In this document: in pieces, positions 1-5,696 of the stretch
How the letters are laid out: each line of letters opens with the position of its first letter
How positions within the stretch are numbered: the stretch's first letter is position 1
From: a virus
DNA: 20,395 nucleotides
Strand: one strand, 5' to 3'
IMG/VR virus record: IMGVR_UViG_3300017741_000081
Coordinates: 1 to 20,395 of that record
The notes under the pieces: model-generated
Database searches by the model: none
Told to the model about the DNA's origin: nothing
The model's input: the letters and a program-made list of their open reading frames with translations, nothing else
Translations under genes and position numbers: made by a program

Positions 1-72
1 ATGGACAATGACGTTGGTCGGGTGACCGTGATCCCTGGTCAGTGGATCGTGGACAAAAAAGAAATAACTTGA
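1..72 (+). CDS. C-terminal end of an unidentified phage gene (partial)
   Basis: An open frame runs from the first base of the window to a TGA at 70-72. The visible 23 residues end in VIPGQWIVDKKEIT. The ATG at position 1 could be a start, but this is more likely the 3' end of a larger gene that begins outside the window. The next gene begins inside this one, either at GTG 42 or at TTG 69, where TTGA overlaps the stop by four bases; this suggests one co-transcribed plus-strand unit. The fragment is too short to assign. In many phages Mom-like genes sit next to packaging genes, but nothing here proves that. Confidence 0.4.
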   Translation: MDNDVGRVTVIPGQWIVDKKEIT

Positions 73-548
73 ACATAGAAATACAAGAAACCTCAGCAGC
101 TGTCGCTTGTAAACTAAACGAGGTATGGCACTCTCGATTACCTCAACTTCATCCAAGTAATGTGTGGCGATCTAAAAATTATATTTGTTTTTTATTTATT
201 ATAGACGAAGCAGTCGTCGGTGTTGGCATTTGGTCATCCCCTGTGGCTCGAATGTTAAGTAATAAAACACTACTAGAGCTGCGTCGGCTAGCTCTAAGTA
301 AACATTGTCCTAAAAATACAGCAACATATGTTATCTCTAAAATGATTAAAACAATTAAAGAAAAATTTCCCGACATAGAAAAGGTAATATCCTATCAAGA
401 TACGGCAGTGCACTTAGGTACGATCTATAAAGCTGCTAATTGGACACAATCGAACATTAGTACTGGGGGCGAATGGGCAAGAAAATCCAGGTCTAGAAAT
501 AAAGTACAAACAGCAGTTCCAAAAGTGCGTTGGGAATATTCTATTTAA
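42..548 (+). CDS. Mom/GNAT-like putative DNA-modification protein
   Basis: The 168-aa protein looks like the phage Mom / GNAT-fold group. The N-terminal part has WHSRLP (residues 29-34) followed by a His. A beta-strand-rich core with GVGIWSSPVAR (about 60-70) comes next, then the block LELRRLALS...PKNTATYVISKMIK (78-103), then ISYQDTAVHLGTIYKAANW (116-134), which I recognise as typical of Mom-like and XF1762-like acyltransferase-fold proteins. In phage Mu, Mom converts adenine to a carbamoylmethylated form that protects phage DNA from restriction; a similar role is inferred. No classic acetyl-CoA pyrophosphate loop is evident. The GTG start at 42 overlaps the previous frame by 31 bases; TTG at 69 gives a neat 4-base TTGA overlap and is a good alternative. 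It could instead be a GNAT enzyme of other function. Confidence 0.6.
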   Translation: MDRGQKRNNLNIEIQETSAAVACKLNEVWHSRLPQLHPSNVWRSKNYICFLFIIDEAVVGVGIWSSPVARMLSNKTLLELRRLALSKHCPKNTATYVISKMIKTIKEKFPDIEKVISYQDTAVHLGTIYKAANWTQSNISTGGEWARKSRSRNKVQTAVPKVRWEYSI

Positions 549-617
549 AAGTCAAGTAATTTATTTTAATTTTACAGTAGAAATTTTTCCACAAACTTTG
601 ATATACTAGAGGTTCGC

Positions 618-782
618 ATGAAACAATATAACCTAAACATAGACGCACTACTTCCTACAGAACTAAGAAATCTGTATATAGCATCATTACAAAATAAATT
701 ATCCAAGGGCGAGTGTCCTTGTGGCGAAGACTGTGCTTGCAAAAAAGCGAAAGATCAGGGCGTAAAACTAGGTCAGCGTTAG
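618..782 (+). CDS. Small Cys-cluster protein, unknown function
   Basis: ATG at 618 is preceded by AGAGG at 608-612, a good ribosome binding site five bases away. The frame encodes 54 residues ending at TAG 780-782. The C-terminal half has CPCGEDCAC (residues 33-41), four Cys in nine residues followed by Lys-rich sequence, which suggests a small metal-binding (zinc-ribbon-like) protein. The N-terminal half is a likely helix (ALLPTELRNLYIASLQNKL). Its stop codon overlaps that of the convergent minus-strand gene at 779. I do not recognise a family. Confidence 0.62.
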   Translation: MKQYNLNIDALLPTELRNLYIASLQNKLSKGECPCGEDCACKKAKDQGVKLGQR

Positions 783-1003
783 TCGAGCTGCGGTCGAGTA
801 GCTTTCGGTTCAATAATAAAAGCCTTCTCTAACATTGAGTCTACTTGGCTCAACATACTATCCCACTCTTCAGCAAGATAACCATTCACATTCCCGTCGT
901 TGAAAGTCACTAAGACTTTGTCAACTGTATCTTTCAATACCGGATCGTACATTCGTTGTCGTTGGACAGCGAGGACGATTTTTGTTTTTATCTCGTTCAA
1001 CAT
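779..1003 (-). CDS. Hypothetical 74-aa protein
   Basis: The frame starts at ATG 1003 and has AAGGAC about six bases upstream on the minus strand, a convincing ribosome binding site. The product is charged and probably helical (for example DSMLSQVDSMLEKAF), with no Cys and no membrane segment. Its TAA shares bases with the TAG of the convergent plus-strand gene (779-782). A GC-rich hairpin followed by a short T-run lies just upstream at 1021-1053, so expression may be set by read-through of that hairpin. I do not recognise a family. Confidence 0.68.
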   Translation of the reverse strand: MLNEIKTKIVLAVQRQRMYDPVLKDTVDKVLVTFNDGNVNGYLAEEWDSMLSQVDSMLEKAFIIEPKATRPQLD

Positions 1004-1017
1004 AATGTTGTCCTTGT

Positions 1018-1053
1018 AAAAGCGGGAGATCGAAACAGGGAAATACTCCCGCT
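1018..1053 (-). terminator. Hairpin with short T-run (terminator or attenuator)
   Basis: Perfect 8-bp inverted repeat AGCGGGAG (1021-1028) / CTCCCGCT (1046-1053) with a 17-base loop. On the minus strand the stem is followed by a run of four Ts (1021-1018), giving CCCGCTTTT, the look of an intrinsic terminator. It sits between the 36-aa gene and the 74-aa gene on that strand, only 15 bases before the ATG at 1003, so it could also act as an attenuator or 5' mRNA structure for the 74-aa gene. Confidence 0.45.
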
Positions 1054-1122
1054 CTTATATAAAATTATATATATTTTTTAGATAAATTAATAGCGAAAAG
1101 TCAAGAGGAATTAAATAGATAA

Positions 1123-1233
1123 TTAATTCCTATCGTCGACTTTTTTAATAGTTCTTCTGTCTATTTCTTTTTGAGCCAGCTTTACTATCTTCATTAACTC
1201 TTCAATTGTTAATTCTTTCATTGATTCTTGCAT
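1123..1233 (-). CDS. Very small acidic/basic helical protein, 36 aa
   Basis: ATG at 1233 (minus strand) follows AGAGGAA, a good ribosome binding site. The 36-residue product, with segments such as ELTIEELMKIVKLAQKEIDR, looks like one amphipathic helix ending in a basic stretch and stops at TAA 1123-1125. A second Met at residue 5 could be the start. The strong ribosome binding site and the tightly packed block support a real gene, but the length is at the limit of what sequence alone can prove. Function unknown. Confidence 0.58.
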   Translation of the reverse strand: MQESMKELTIEELMKIVKLAQKEIDRRTIKKVDDRN

Positions 1234-1252
1234 GTTTTTTCCTCTATTCTTG

Positions 1253-1422
1253 GACCAAGGGAGCACTTACTATGCGGAGACATTATGTTAAAACCCCCTT
1301 GGTCGGTCTTGCGAGAGCAAGTCAGATCTCATCCATCTGCTTGGGAGGTAGACGTTTGAGATAATTACCGATTCTCGCTATCAGTAATCAAGAGAGAGCG
1401 AACCCCCTCTCTTCATTACTGA
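1253..1422. other. Inverted-repeat-rich segment, candidate structured RNA
   Basis: This gap between two minus-strand genes is richer in G+C than its surroundings and holds no convincing gene. It contains four inverted repeats: GACCAAGGG (1253-1261) / CCCTTGGTC (1296-1304); CTTGC-GAGA-GCAAG (1308-1321), which has a GNRA-type loop when read on the plus strand; ATCTCA (1326-1331) / TGAGAT (1357-1362); and a 16-bp stem with one mismatch, 1381-1396 / 1407-1422, with a 10-base loop. The last stem covers the stop codon of the ribbon-helix-helix gene. Short frames exist on both strands (for example a 30-residue plus-strand frame from 1272) but none is persuasive. It may be a non-coding RNA or mRNA processing structure. 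Confidence 0.35.
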
Positions 1423-1571
1423 GCACTTCTCTTGTGTTCTTTCTTCCATTCCTTATCAACAAGCTGAGAAACAATACCTGAAATTTTTTTATCTTTCCCT
1501 GCTAGCGATTTCAACTTAGCGTGTGTTTCTAATCTCACGATAATTGATTTATACTTAGTTATATCTGTCAT
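1416..1571 (-). CDS. Ribbon-helix-helix (Arc/CopG-type) small DNA-binding protein
   Basis: The 51-residue product fits the ribbon-helix-helix fold: a short beta strand (YKSIIVRLE, about 7-15), helix A (THAKLKSLAGKD) and helix B (ISGIVSQLVDKEWKK), the pattern of Arc/CopG/MetJ repressors, which bind DNA as dimers through the strand. The ATG at 1571 overlaps the TAA of the upstream gene by one base (TAATG), and that gene's end supplies GAGGAGAA as ribosome binding site, so the two are translationally coupled. It may repress early phage promoters such as those at 2584-2611 and 4510-4537; that is inference. Confidence 0.74.
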   Translation of the reverse strand: MTDITKYKSIIVRLETHAKLKSLAGKDKKISGIVSQLVDKEWKKEHKRSAQ

Positions 1572-1789
1572 TAGTATTCTCCTCGAATGTAATCATCAAT
1601 CAAACTTAAAAATTCTTCTGTTTGTTTTTTAAGAAGATCAAAGTCTATTTCTTTGTGTTGTTTTCTAAGGAGTTGAAACCCCTCTAATTCTTCTACTTTG
1701 TCGATCGCTATGACCGCTTCTTCTACTTTAGAATACAACTCTTTTAGTTTATTATCATACTCTAAAGCATATTCGTTTGACTTACTCAT
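1571..1789 (-). CDS. Hypothetical 72-aa coiled-coil-like protein
   Basis: ATG at 1789 is preceded by AAGGAAA on the minus strand. The product is rich in Glu, Lys and Leu with heptad-like spacing (KLKELYSKVEEAVIAIDKVEEL, split here only for description) and is probably a short coiled coil. It has no Cys and no membrane segment. It lies 12 bases after the ParB-like gene and overlaps the start of the ribbon-helix-helix gene, so the three form one transcription unit, probably driven by the promoter at 2584-2611. Function unknown. Confidence 0.78.
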   Translation of the reverse strand: MSKSNEYALEYDNKLKELYSKVEEAVIAIDKVEELEGFQLLRKQHKEIDFDLLKKQTEEFLSLIDDYIRGEY

Positions 1790-1801
1790 TATCTTTCCTT
1801 T

Positions 1802-2548
1802 CTATTCTATAAAGTATTTAGCTTTATCTCTGTTTCTATAATTATGAACATGAAGAATACTTCTTAAATTGTCCATGGTTTGATATGCGTCTTTCCACTC
1901 ATATGGAAATCTCTCAAAGTTTTCTATGAAACGATACGTATCAAACTCTTTTACTTTTCTAAGTTTCATCAAGGCTCTGATAAAGTATTGTTTGTTCCAG
2001 ATCTTAGAATCCATCCCAGAACTTTTTAACATTTTAATCAAGCCTTTGATCATTTCATATACCTCAAGCGGTAAAGTAAAATTACCTGATTTAAAATCAT
2101 TAGTAGTGCATTTAACATCAGGCTTACCTTTTGAAAATTCAGTGCAGGCATGTAAAACAAAAGAGTGAGACACTCCTAGGTTTACAAGATCCATATATCT
2201 TTTGTAGAACTCATTATCTTCGGATACTGCGTAAGAGTTTCCAATATTAACTGATGTCCAATTTTTTTGATTTTTGTTTATAGCTCTTATCAAATCTAAA
2301 ACTCTATTATCAGATGAGTAGATTTGATCCACTACATACCTAACAGGTATTCCTAAATTTTCACAAGCTTCTAGCCTGTGACCACCATCTAGTACACCTT
2401 TATCTTGAGTGACTAAGATAGGGTTCTTCAAACCAAACTGTTTGATTTCTTTTTGAAGTCTTTTGACTCGATCCTTTTCAATCGGTCTGTTCCCGTTAAT
2501 TAACGAAAACATATTGTAGTTTTGTGTTTCGTGTATTTGAGTTTTCAT
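1802..2548 (-). CDS. ParB-like N-terminal domain protein (ParB/sulfiredoxin fold)
   Basis: The first 75 residues of the 248-aa protein match the ParB/sulfiredoxin fold: 'RPIEKDRVKRLQKEIKQFGL' (21-40), the strand NPILVTQ, then VLDGGHRLEACENLGIPV (52-69), in which DGGHRLEA replaces the ParB GERRxRA motif. The rest is helical and carries no recognised partition domain. Phage ParB-like proteins are variously linked to nuclease activity, transcription or DNA modification; no host-type partition system (no parA) is present, so plasmid partition is unlikely. The ATG at 2548 has AAGGAC upstream at good spacing. A sigma70-like promoter lies just upstream. Confidence 0.88.
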   Translation of the reverse strand: MKTQIHETQNYNMFSLINGNRPIEKDRVKRLQKEIKQFGLKNPILVTQDKGVLDGGHRLEACENLGIPVRYVVDQIYSSDNRVLDLIRAINKNQKNWTSVNIGNSYAVSEDNEFYKRYMDLVNLGVSHSFVLHACTEFSKGKPDVKCTTNDFKSGNFTLPLEVYEMIKGLIKMLKSSGMDSKIWNKQYFIRALMKLRKVKEFDTYRFIENFERFPYEWKDAYQTMDNLRSILHVHNYRNRDKAKYFIE

Positions 2549-2583
2549 TTTTTGTCCTTTTTCATTCTGAGGTTATATATAAT

Positions 2584-2611
2584 AATATAGGATGTTTTCT
2601 ATATTAGTCAA
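2584..2611 (-). promoter_or_regulatory. Sigma70-like promoter upstream of the parB-like gene
   Basis: On the minus strand TTGACT (2611-2606) is followed after 16 bases by TATATT (2589-2584). The ATG of the ParB-like gene is about 35 bases downstream. The -35 box lies over the stop codon of the cyclotransferase gene. The spacer contains the imperfect palindrome ATATAG (2585-2590) / CTATAT (2599-2604). The box spacing and the flanking GGAT and CTTGAC are the same as in the promoter at 4510-4537. Confidence 0.55.
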
Positions 2612-3026
2612 GCCTCTGTGAAAATTTTACAGCTTCAACCAAATTATCTGTGGGTATATCGCAATCTATATAGCCTTTTATAATAGTTTCTAAATAGCTT
2701 TCAGAGGGAGGAAAAACTAATTGCTTATCTACCATGCTATAGAACATTATTTTTTTAGGCATATTTTCATCCTGTGCCATATGATATTTTTTTGTATAAA
2801 GATTAGGGTATCCCTCATATCTATCCAGAGATCTTTCACATTCATCTGTTATCTTAAACAAAGCTCCAACCACAGAGCTATCCTTAGATTGTTGCACATC
2901 TGCAACACTTCTAAATACAAGTTCGTGATCAGGTAGTTCATGAGGCCCTATATACTTTGATTTAGGGCATCTATATTTCATATGCTCATGATTCATATTG
3001 GAACCATAAGCAAAGTAATATGTCAT
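2604..3026 (-). CDS. Gamma-glutamylcyclotransferase-like (GGCT/AIG2 fold) protein
   Basis: The 140-aa product (from ATG 3026) begins MTYYFAYGSNMN, the signature YGSNM loop of the gamma-glutamylcyclotransferase fold that binds the gamma-glutamyl moiety, and has DRYEGYP at 68-74 with Glu71 as the expected catalytic acid. The family releases 5-oxoproline from gamma-glutamyl amines or peptides, or acts on related amide substrates. Start choice: ATG 3026 overlaps the helicase stop by four bases (ATGA) and places YGSNM at the usual distance from the N-terminus; an upstream ATG at 3053 would add nine Lys-rich residues but has a poorly spaced ribosome binding site. Its role in a phage is unknown; it might act on host glutathione-type metabolites or on a modified amine. 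Confidence 0.88.
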   Translation of the reverse strand: MTYYFAYGSNMNHEHMKYRCPKSKYIGPHELPDHELVFRSVADVQQSKDSSVVGALFKITDECERSLDRYEGYPNLYTKKYHMAQDENMPKKIMFYSMVDKQLVFPPSESYLETIIKGYIDCDIPTDNLVEAVKFSQRLD

Positions 3027-4486
3027 TTCTTTTTTTTGCTTTCTATTAGCCATTCTTTTAGTGTTTCTCCTAACGATTGTGAGGCCAAGTCAATTTTGTT
3101 TCGTAAGCTATTTACGATATTTTCATCAACTGTTTTCTCACATATTATATCAATGTAAGTCACATTGTTCTTTTGACCGATTCTATGTGCTCTATCTTCT
3201 GATTGTATTCTTTTCTCTAAATCATAGTTATTAGAGTAGTACACAACAGTGTGAGCCTGTGTTAACGTTAGTCCGTAGCCACCGGTCTGTTGATTTGCTA
3301 CGAAGAAACGAACAGGACTTTCTGGGTCCTGAAATCTTTTGACAATTTCTTGCCTATCTTTGTCTTTGGTGTCTCCAAAATATGTCACGACACTATCTTC
3401 TCCAAACTTCTTTTGTAGATTTTTTTCTATGTCAAAAATAGAATAGCGATAGTTCGCCCAAATAATAACCTTGCCATCTACTTCTTCCAAAACATCTAAC
3501 AGTTCTGCCATACGATTATTCTTAATTGGAACATCCATTGTTTCGTCGTCCGTGGGCAGATAACCACACGTAATCTGATGAAGTCGAAGCAGCATGGTCA
3601 TGGTATTATTAACCGATAATGTTTCTCCTTCTAACTGTGTGATCGCAAATGTCGCTAGATCATTATAAACTTTCTCTTGTTCCTTACTTAGTTCAATGTG
3701 TCGAGGAGAATAAATCTTTGCAGGTAAGTCCAGACAATCTTCTTTCAATACTCGAAAAGAAAAAGATCCTAGTTTTTGAGAAAGTTCTTCAAGGTTTCGA
3801 AAGCCTACAATATGGTTGAAAGAATGTGTTGAGGAATGTCTTTTAACCTCGATCGCATAGCGAGCCTTATAAGCATAGTAAGAACTAAAACCTAGTAGAT
3901 CTTCATCTAAAAATTGACACTGAGAATAAAGATCTAAAGGATTTTTTGTGACAGGAGATCCTGTGAGTATTCGACGATATTTTGCAAAGCGAGAAGCCCT
4001 TACTAAATTTTTTGTACGACTAGCATTTTGTGTTTTAATCGTAGTGCTCTCATCTACTGATAACAAGCTATTAGTTGAGTTTAAATATCTTGCTAAAAAT
4101 TCTGCAGCAGGTTTGTTGGACAACGCTTCTATGTTCATTAAAAAAATATCTAGACCTTGAAAACTTTTAGATAACTCCTCAATATTTTTTTTGTCTTCTT
4201 TTGTTCGAGAACTTGGTGCCACCCAGGTAGTGACTCTTGTTTCAATGTGATCGGGCAAGTGCGCAGGAATTTCTAATCGCTCCCAATTGCGATACACACC
4301 TTTGGGTGCAATAACAACTGCAGCATTGATCTGTCCTTGATCATAGAGCATAGCAATATTATCAATTAATACTTTTGATTTACCTGTTCCCATTTCCATG
4401 AAGTAGGCAAAGTTTGTTTTGTCCCAACTACAACCTAACGCTTGTAATTGATGATTAAACGGTTTCGTTTTAAAATTCGGATACAT
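3023..4486 (-). CDS. SNF2/DEAD-like superfamily 2 helicase or DNA translocase
   Basis: The 487-aa protein has the full set of SF2 Snf2-type motifs: Q-like FNHQLQAL (10-17), Walker A MEMGTGKSK (30-38), Walker B VDES (144-147, in place of DEAH), motif III LTGSP (174-178), and in the C-terminal RecA domain KVIIWANYR, TGGYGLTLTQA and RIQSEDRAHRIGQ. The last is the classic Snf2 motif VI. Such enzymes move on double-stranded DNA rather than separating strands; in phages they are found in early or replication regions and may remodel replication or recombination intermediates or strip proteins. The gene starts 24 bases after a strong promoter -10 box and overlaps the cyclotransferase gene by ATGA. 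Confidence 0.94.
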   Translation of the reverse strand: MYPNFKTKPFNHQLQALGCSWDKTNFAYFMEMGTGKSKVLIDNIAMLYDQGQINAAVVIAPKGVYRNWERLEIPAHLPDHIETRVTTWVAPSSRTKEDKKNIEELSKSFQGLDIFLMNIEALSNKPAAEFLARYLNSTNSLLSVDESTTIKTQNASRTKNLVRASRFAKYRRILTGSPVTKNPLDLYSQCQFLDEDLLGFSSYYAYKARYAIEVKRHSSTHSFNHIVGFRNLEELSQKLGSFSFRVLKEDCLDLPAKIYSPRHIELSKEQEKVYNDLATFAITQLEGETLSVNNTMTMLLRLHQITCGYLPTDDETMDVPIKNNRMAELLDVLEEVDGKVIIWANYRYSIFDIEKNLQKKFGEDSVVTYFGDTKDKDRQEIVKRFQDPESPVRFFVANQQTGGYGLTLTQAHTVVYYSNNYDLEKRIQSEDRAHRIGQKNNVTYIDIICEKTVDENIVNSLRNKIDLASQSLGETLKEWLIESKKKK

Positions 4487-4509
4487 AGTTTTTTACTTTC
4501 TAATTTCTT

Positions 4510-4537
4510 TATATAGGATAACCTATATCGTTGTCAA
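4510..4537 (-). promoter_or_regulatory. Strong sigma70-like promoter with palindromic spacer
   Basis: On the minus strand the consensus -35 TTGACA (4537-4532) is followed after 16 bases by TATATA (4515-4510). The spacer holds the palindrome ATATAGG-ATAA-CCTATAT (4511-4528), which could be an operator or a cruciform. It lies directly upstream of the SNF2-like gene and inside the last codons of the preceding small gene, so that gene's C-terminus is constrained by the promoter. It should be active with host RNA polymerase. Confidence 0.65.
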
Positions 4538-4729
4538 GTTTTTTGAAGAACAAAAAGAAGTCATATATAAATCTGGGTTCTTTATATTGTTATAAATATA
4601 ATTAGCTGCTACTCTGCACTCCTCTAAAGAATTAAAGGTACTTCCATATTGTTCTTGAATACAGGTCTTTTCCAAAGAAACAACAGGATCATTCAGGCAT
4701 AGCCATATCAGCATAAAATATTTCATCAT
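4523..4729 (-). CDS. Small putative secreted/membrane-anchored Cys protein
   Basis: The 68-residue frame (ATG 4729, or ATG 4726) begins MMKYFMLIWLCLNDPVVSL, a hydrophobic N-terminus after one Lys that resembles a weak signal peptide or anchor. The remaining part has Cys residues in a spaced pattern (TCIQEQYG, LEECRVAA, TSFCSSKN), suggesting a small disulfide-bonded exported domain. Small exported phage proteins of this style recur in marine phage genomes, in my recollection, without known function. It lies divergently from the gene at 4783. No strong ribosome binding site is visible, only AGG about ten bases upstream. Confidence 0.58.
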   Translation of the reverse strand: MMKYFMLIWLCLNDPVVSLEKTCIQEQYGSTFNSLEECRVAANYIYNNIKNPDLYMTSFCSSKNLTTI

Positions 4730-4782
4730 TGAAATTGTACCTGAAATATCTTAAAGTGAAAATAATAAACGAAAGAAAGAGA

Positions 4783-5106
4783 ATGAATAAAGTATTTATA
4801 ACAACGAACACTAAGTTGCCTAATGGTGGATATCGTGACGTTTCAGATTGTGAAAGATTCGGAACACCTATCATTATGTTTGAAAACCCTAAACAAATAC
4901 AAGTAAACTCAACACGATTTGCTTTTGCAGTGGAGAAAAAATTAAAAGATTTCACATCAAAAGATTATTTATTATTGATGGGAGATCCTGTTTTAATAGG
5001 GATAGTTTGTGCTGTCGCTGGAAAAATTACAAATAATAATTTTAAAGTCTTGAAATGGGACAGAGAGAGTGCTATATATATTCCTATAACAATAGAATTA
5101 AAATAA
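4783..5106 (+). CDS. Hypothetical phage protein, first gene of replication operon
   Basis: Starting at ATG 4783 the frame encodes 107 residues. A longer reading from TTG 4729 would add Lys-rich sequence and overlap the divergent small gene's start, so I prefer the ATG, which follows the purine-rich AAAGAGA. The segment DYLLLMGDPVLIGIVCAVAG (55-80 region) and the ending KVLKWDRESAIYIPITIEL resemble a small conserved family that I remember from marine phage genomes next to replication genes; no function is known. Ten bases separate it from the next gene. Expression presumably starts in the divergent gap 4730-4782, where I find no convincing promoter. Confidence 0.75.
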   Translation: MNKVFITTNTKLPNGGYRDVSDCERFGTPIIMFENPKQIQVNSTRFAFAVEKKLKDFTSKDYLLLMGDPVLIGIVCAVAGKITNNNFKVLKWDRESAIYIPITIELK

Positions 5107-5116
5107 GGAGTCTAAA

Positions 5117-5680
5117 ATGGGTCTATTAGATAAAGCCTACGAGCAATCTAAACTTAATACGTTAGATAGTTCAGAAGTAAAAGATGTTGGTGAAGCATGT
5201 AATGAACTTGATGATGTTCGTCAAGCGATCACTAACAAAGAAGCAGAGATTAAACAACTCAAAGACAGAGAGTATCAATTAGAAAATGAAGTGATACCAA
5301 GTTTCTTTGAGACCGCCGGCGTCTCTTCTATTAGTTTGATGGATGGTAGTAAAGTTTCTATCAAAGATCAAACAAGAGCTAACATTACACAAGAGAACGA
5401 AGACTATTGTTTTGATTGGTTAAAACAATCAGGTCTTGATGATGTTATTAAAAATGAAGTGAAGTTGACATTCGGCCGTGGACAAGATTCCGATGCTCTA
5501 AATATTATGGGTGAACTACAAGATCGTGGTTTGTATCCTAGTAATAAAAAAGCAGTAGCATGGAATACCTTAGCTAAACTCGTAGAAGAACAGATTGGAA
5601 AAGGATCAATGCCGTCTGATGTTCAAGCTAAGTTCGGGGTTTATACCCAGAAAAAAGTAAAGATTGATCGTAAAAAATAA
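5117..5680 (+). CDS. Conserved phage protein with N-terminal coiled coil (unknown)
   Basis: ATG 5117 follows TAAGGAGT, a near-perfect ribosome binding site. The 187-aa product has a coiled coil from about 25 to 60 (ACNELDDVRQAITNKEAEIK and on), then VIPSFFETAGVSSISLMDGS, KVSIKDQTRANI, and EVKLTFGRGQDSDA (about 111-124), and ends FGVYTQKKVKIDRKK. I recognise this arrangement from phage replication regions, where it directly precedes an SSB-like gene, but it has no established function that I can name. Position between the operon's first gene and the SSB-like gene suggests a DNA-replication or recombination accessory role; that is inference. Confidence 0.84.
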   Translation: MGLLDKAYEQSKLNTLDSSEVKDVGEACNELDDVRQAITNKEAEIKQLKDREYQLENEVIPSFFETAGVSSISLMDGSKVSIKDQTRANITQENEDYCFDWLKQSGLDDVIKNEVKLTFGRGQDSDALNIMGELQDRGLYPSNKKAVAWNTLAKLVEEQIGKGSMPSDVQAKFGVYTQKKVKIDRKK

Positions 5681-5696
5681 CAAGGAAAAAACAAAA

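Noticed and set aside
597-617. TATACT at 602-607 as a -10 box for the small Cys protein
   Set aside because: No -35 box at proper spacing, and transcription would start only a few bases before the ATG.
1090-1110. TTGACT on the minus strand near 1100 as a third copy of the early promoter
   Set aside because: No acceptable -10 box at 16-18 bases; the sequence there is TCTAAA.
1253-1422. tRNA gene in the structured segment
   Set aside because: No cloverleaf with a proper acceptor stem and T-arm could be built; stems are of wrong length and order.
1802-2548. Plasmid-type partition system
   Set aside because: Only a ParB-like domain is present; no ParA ATPase gene or centromere-like repeats are nearby, so a phage ParB-fold protein is the better call.
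2604-3053. Longer cyclotransferase start at ATG 3053
   Set aside because: It overlaps the helicase by 31 bases with a poorly spaced ribosome binding site, while ATG 3026 gives the usual ATGA overlap and the usual family N-terminus.
4689-4955. 88-aa minus-strand frame with hydrophobic segments
   Set aside because: It overlaps both the small exported-type gene and the plus-strand gene at 4783; hydrophobicity comes from antisense of charged codons.
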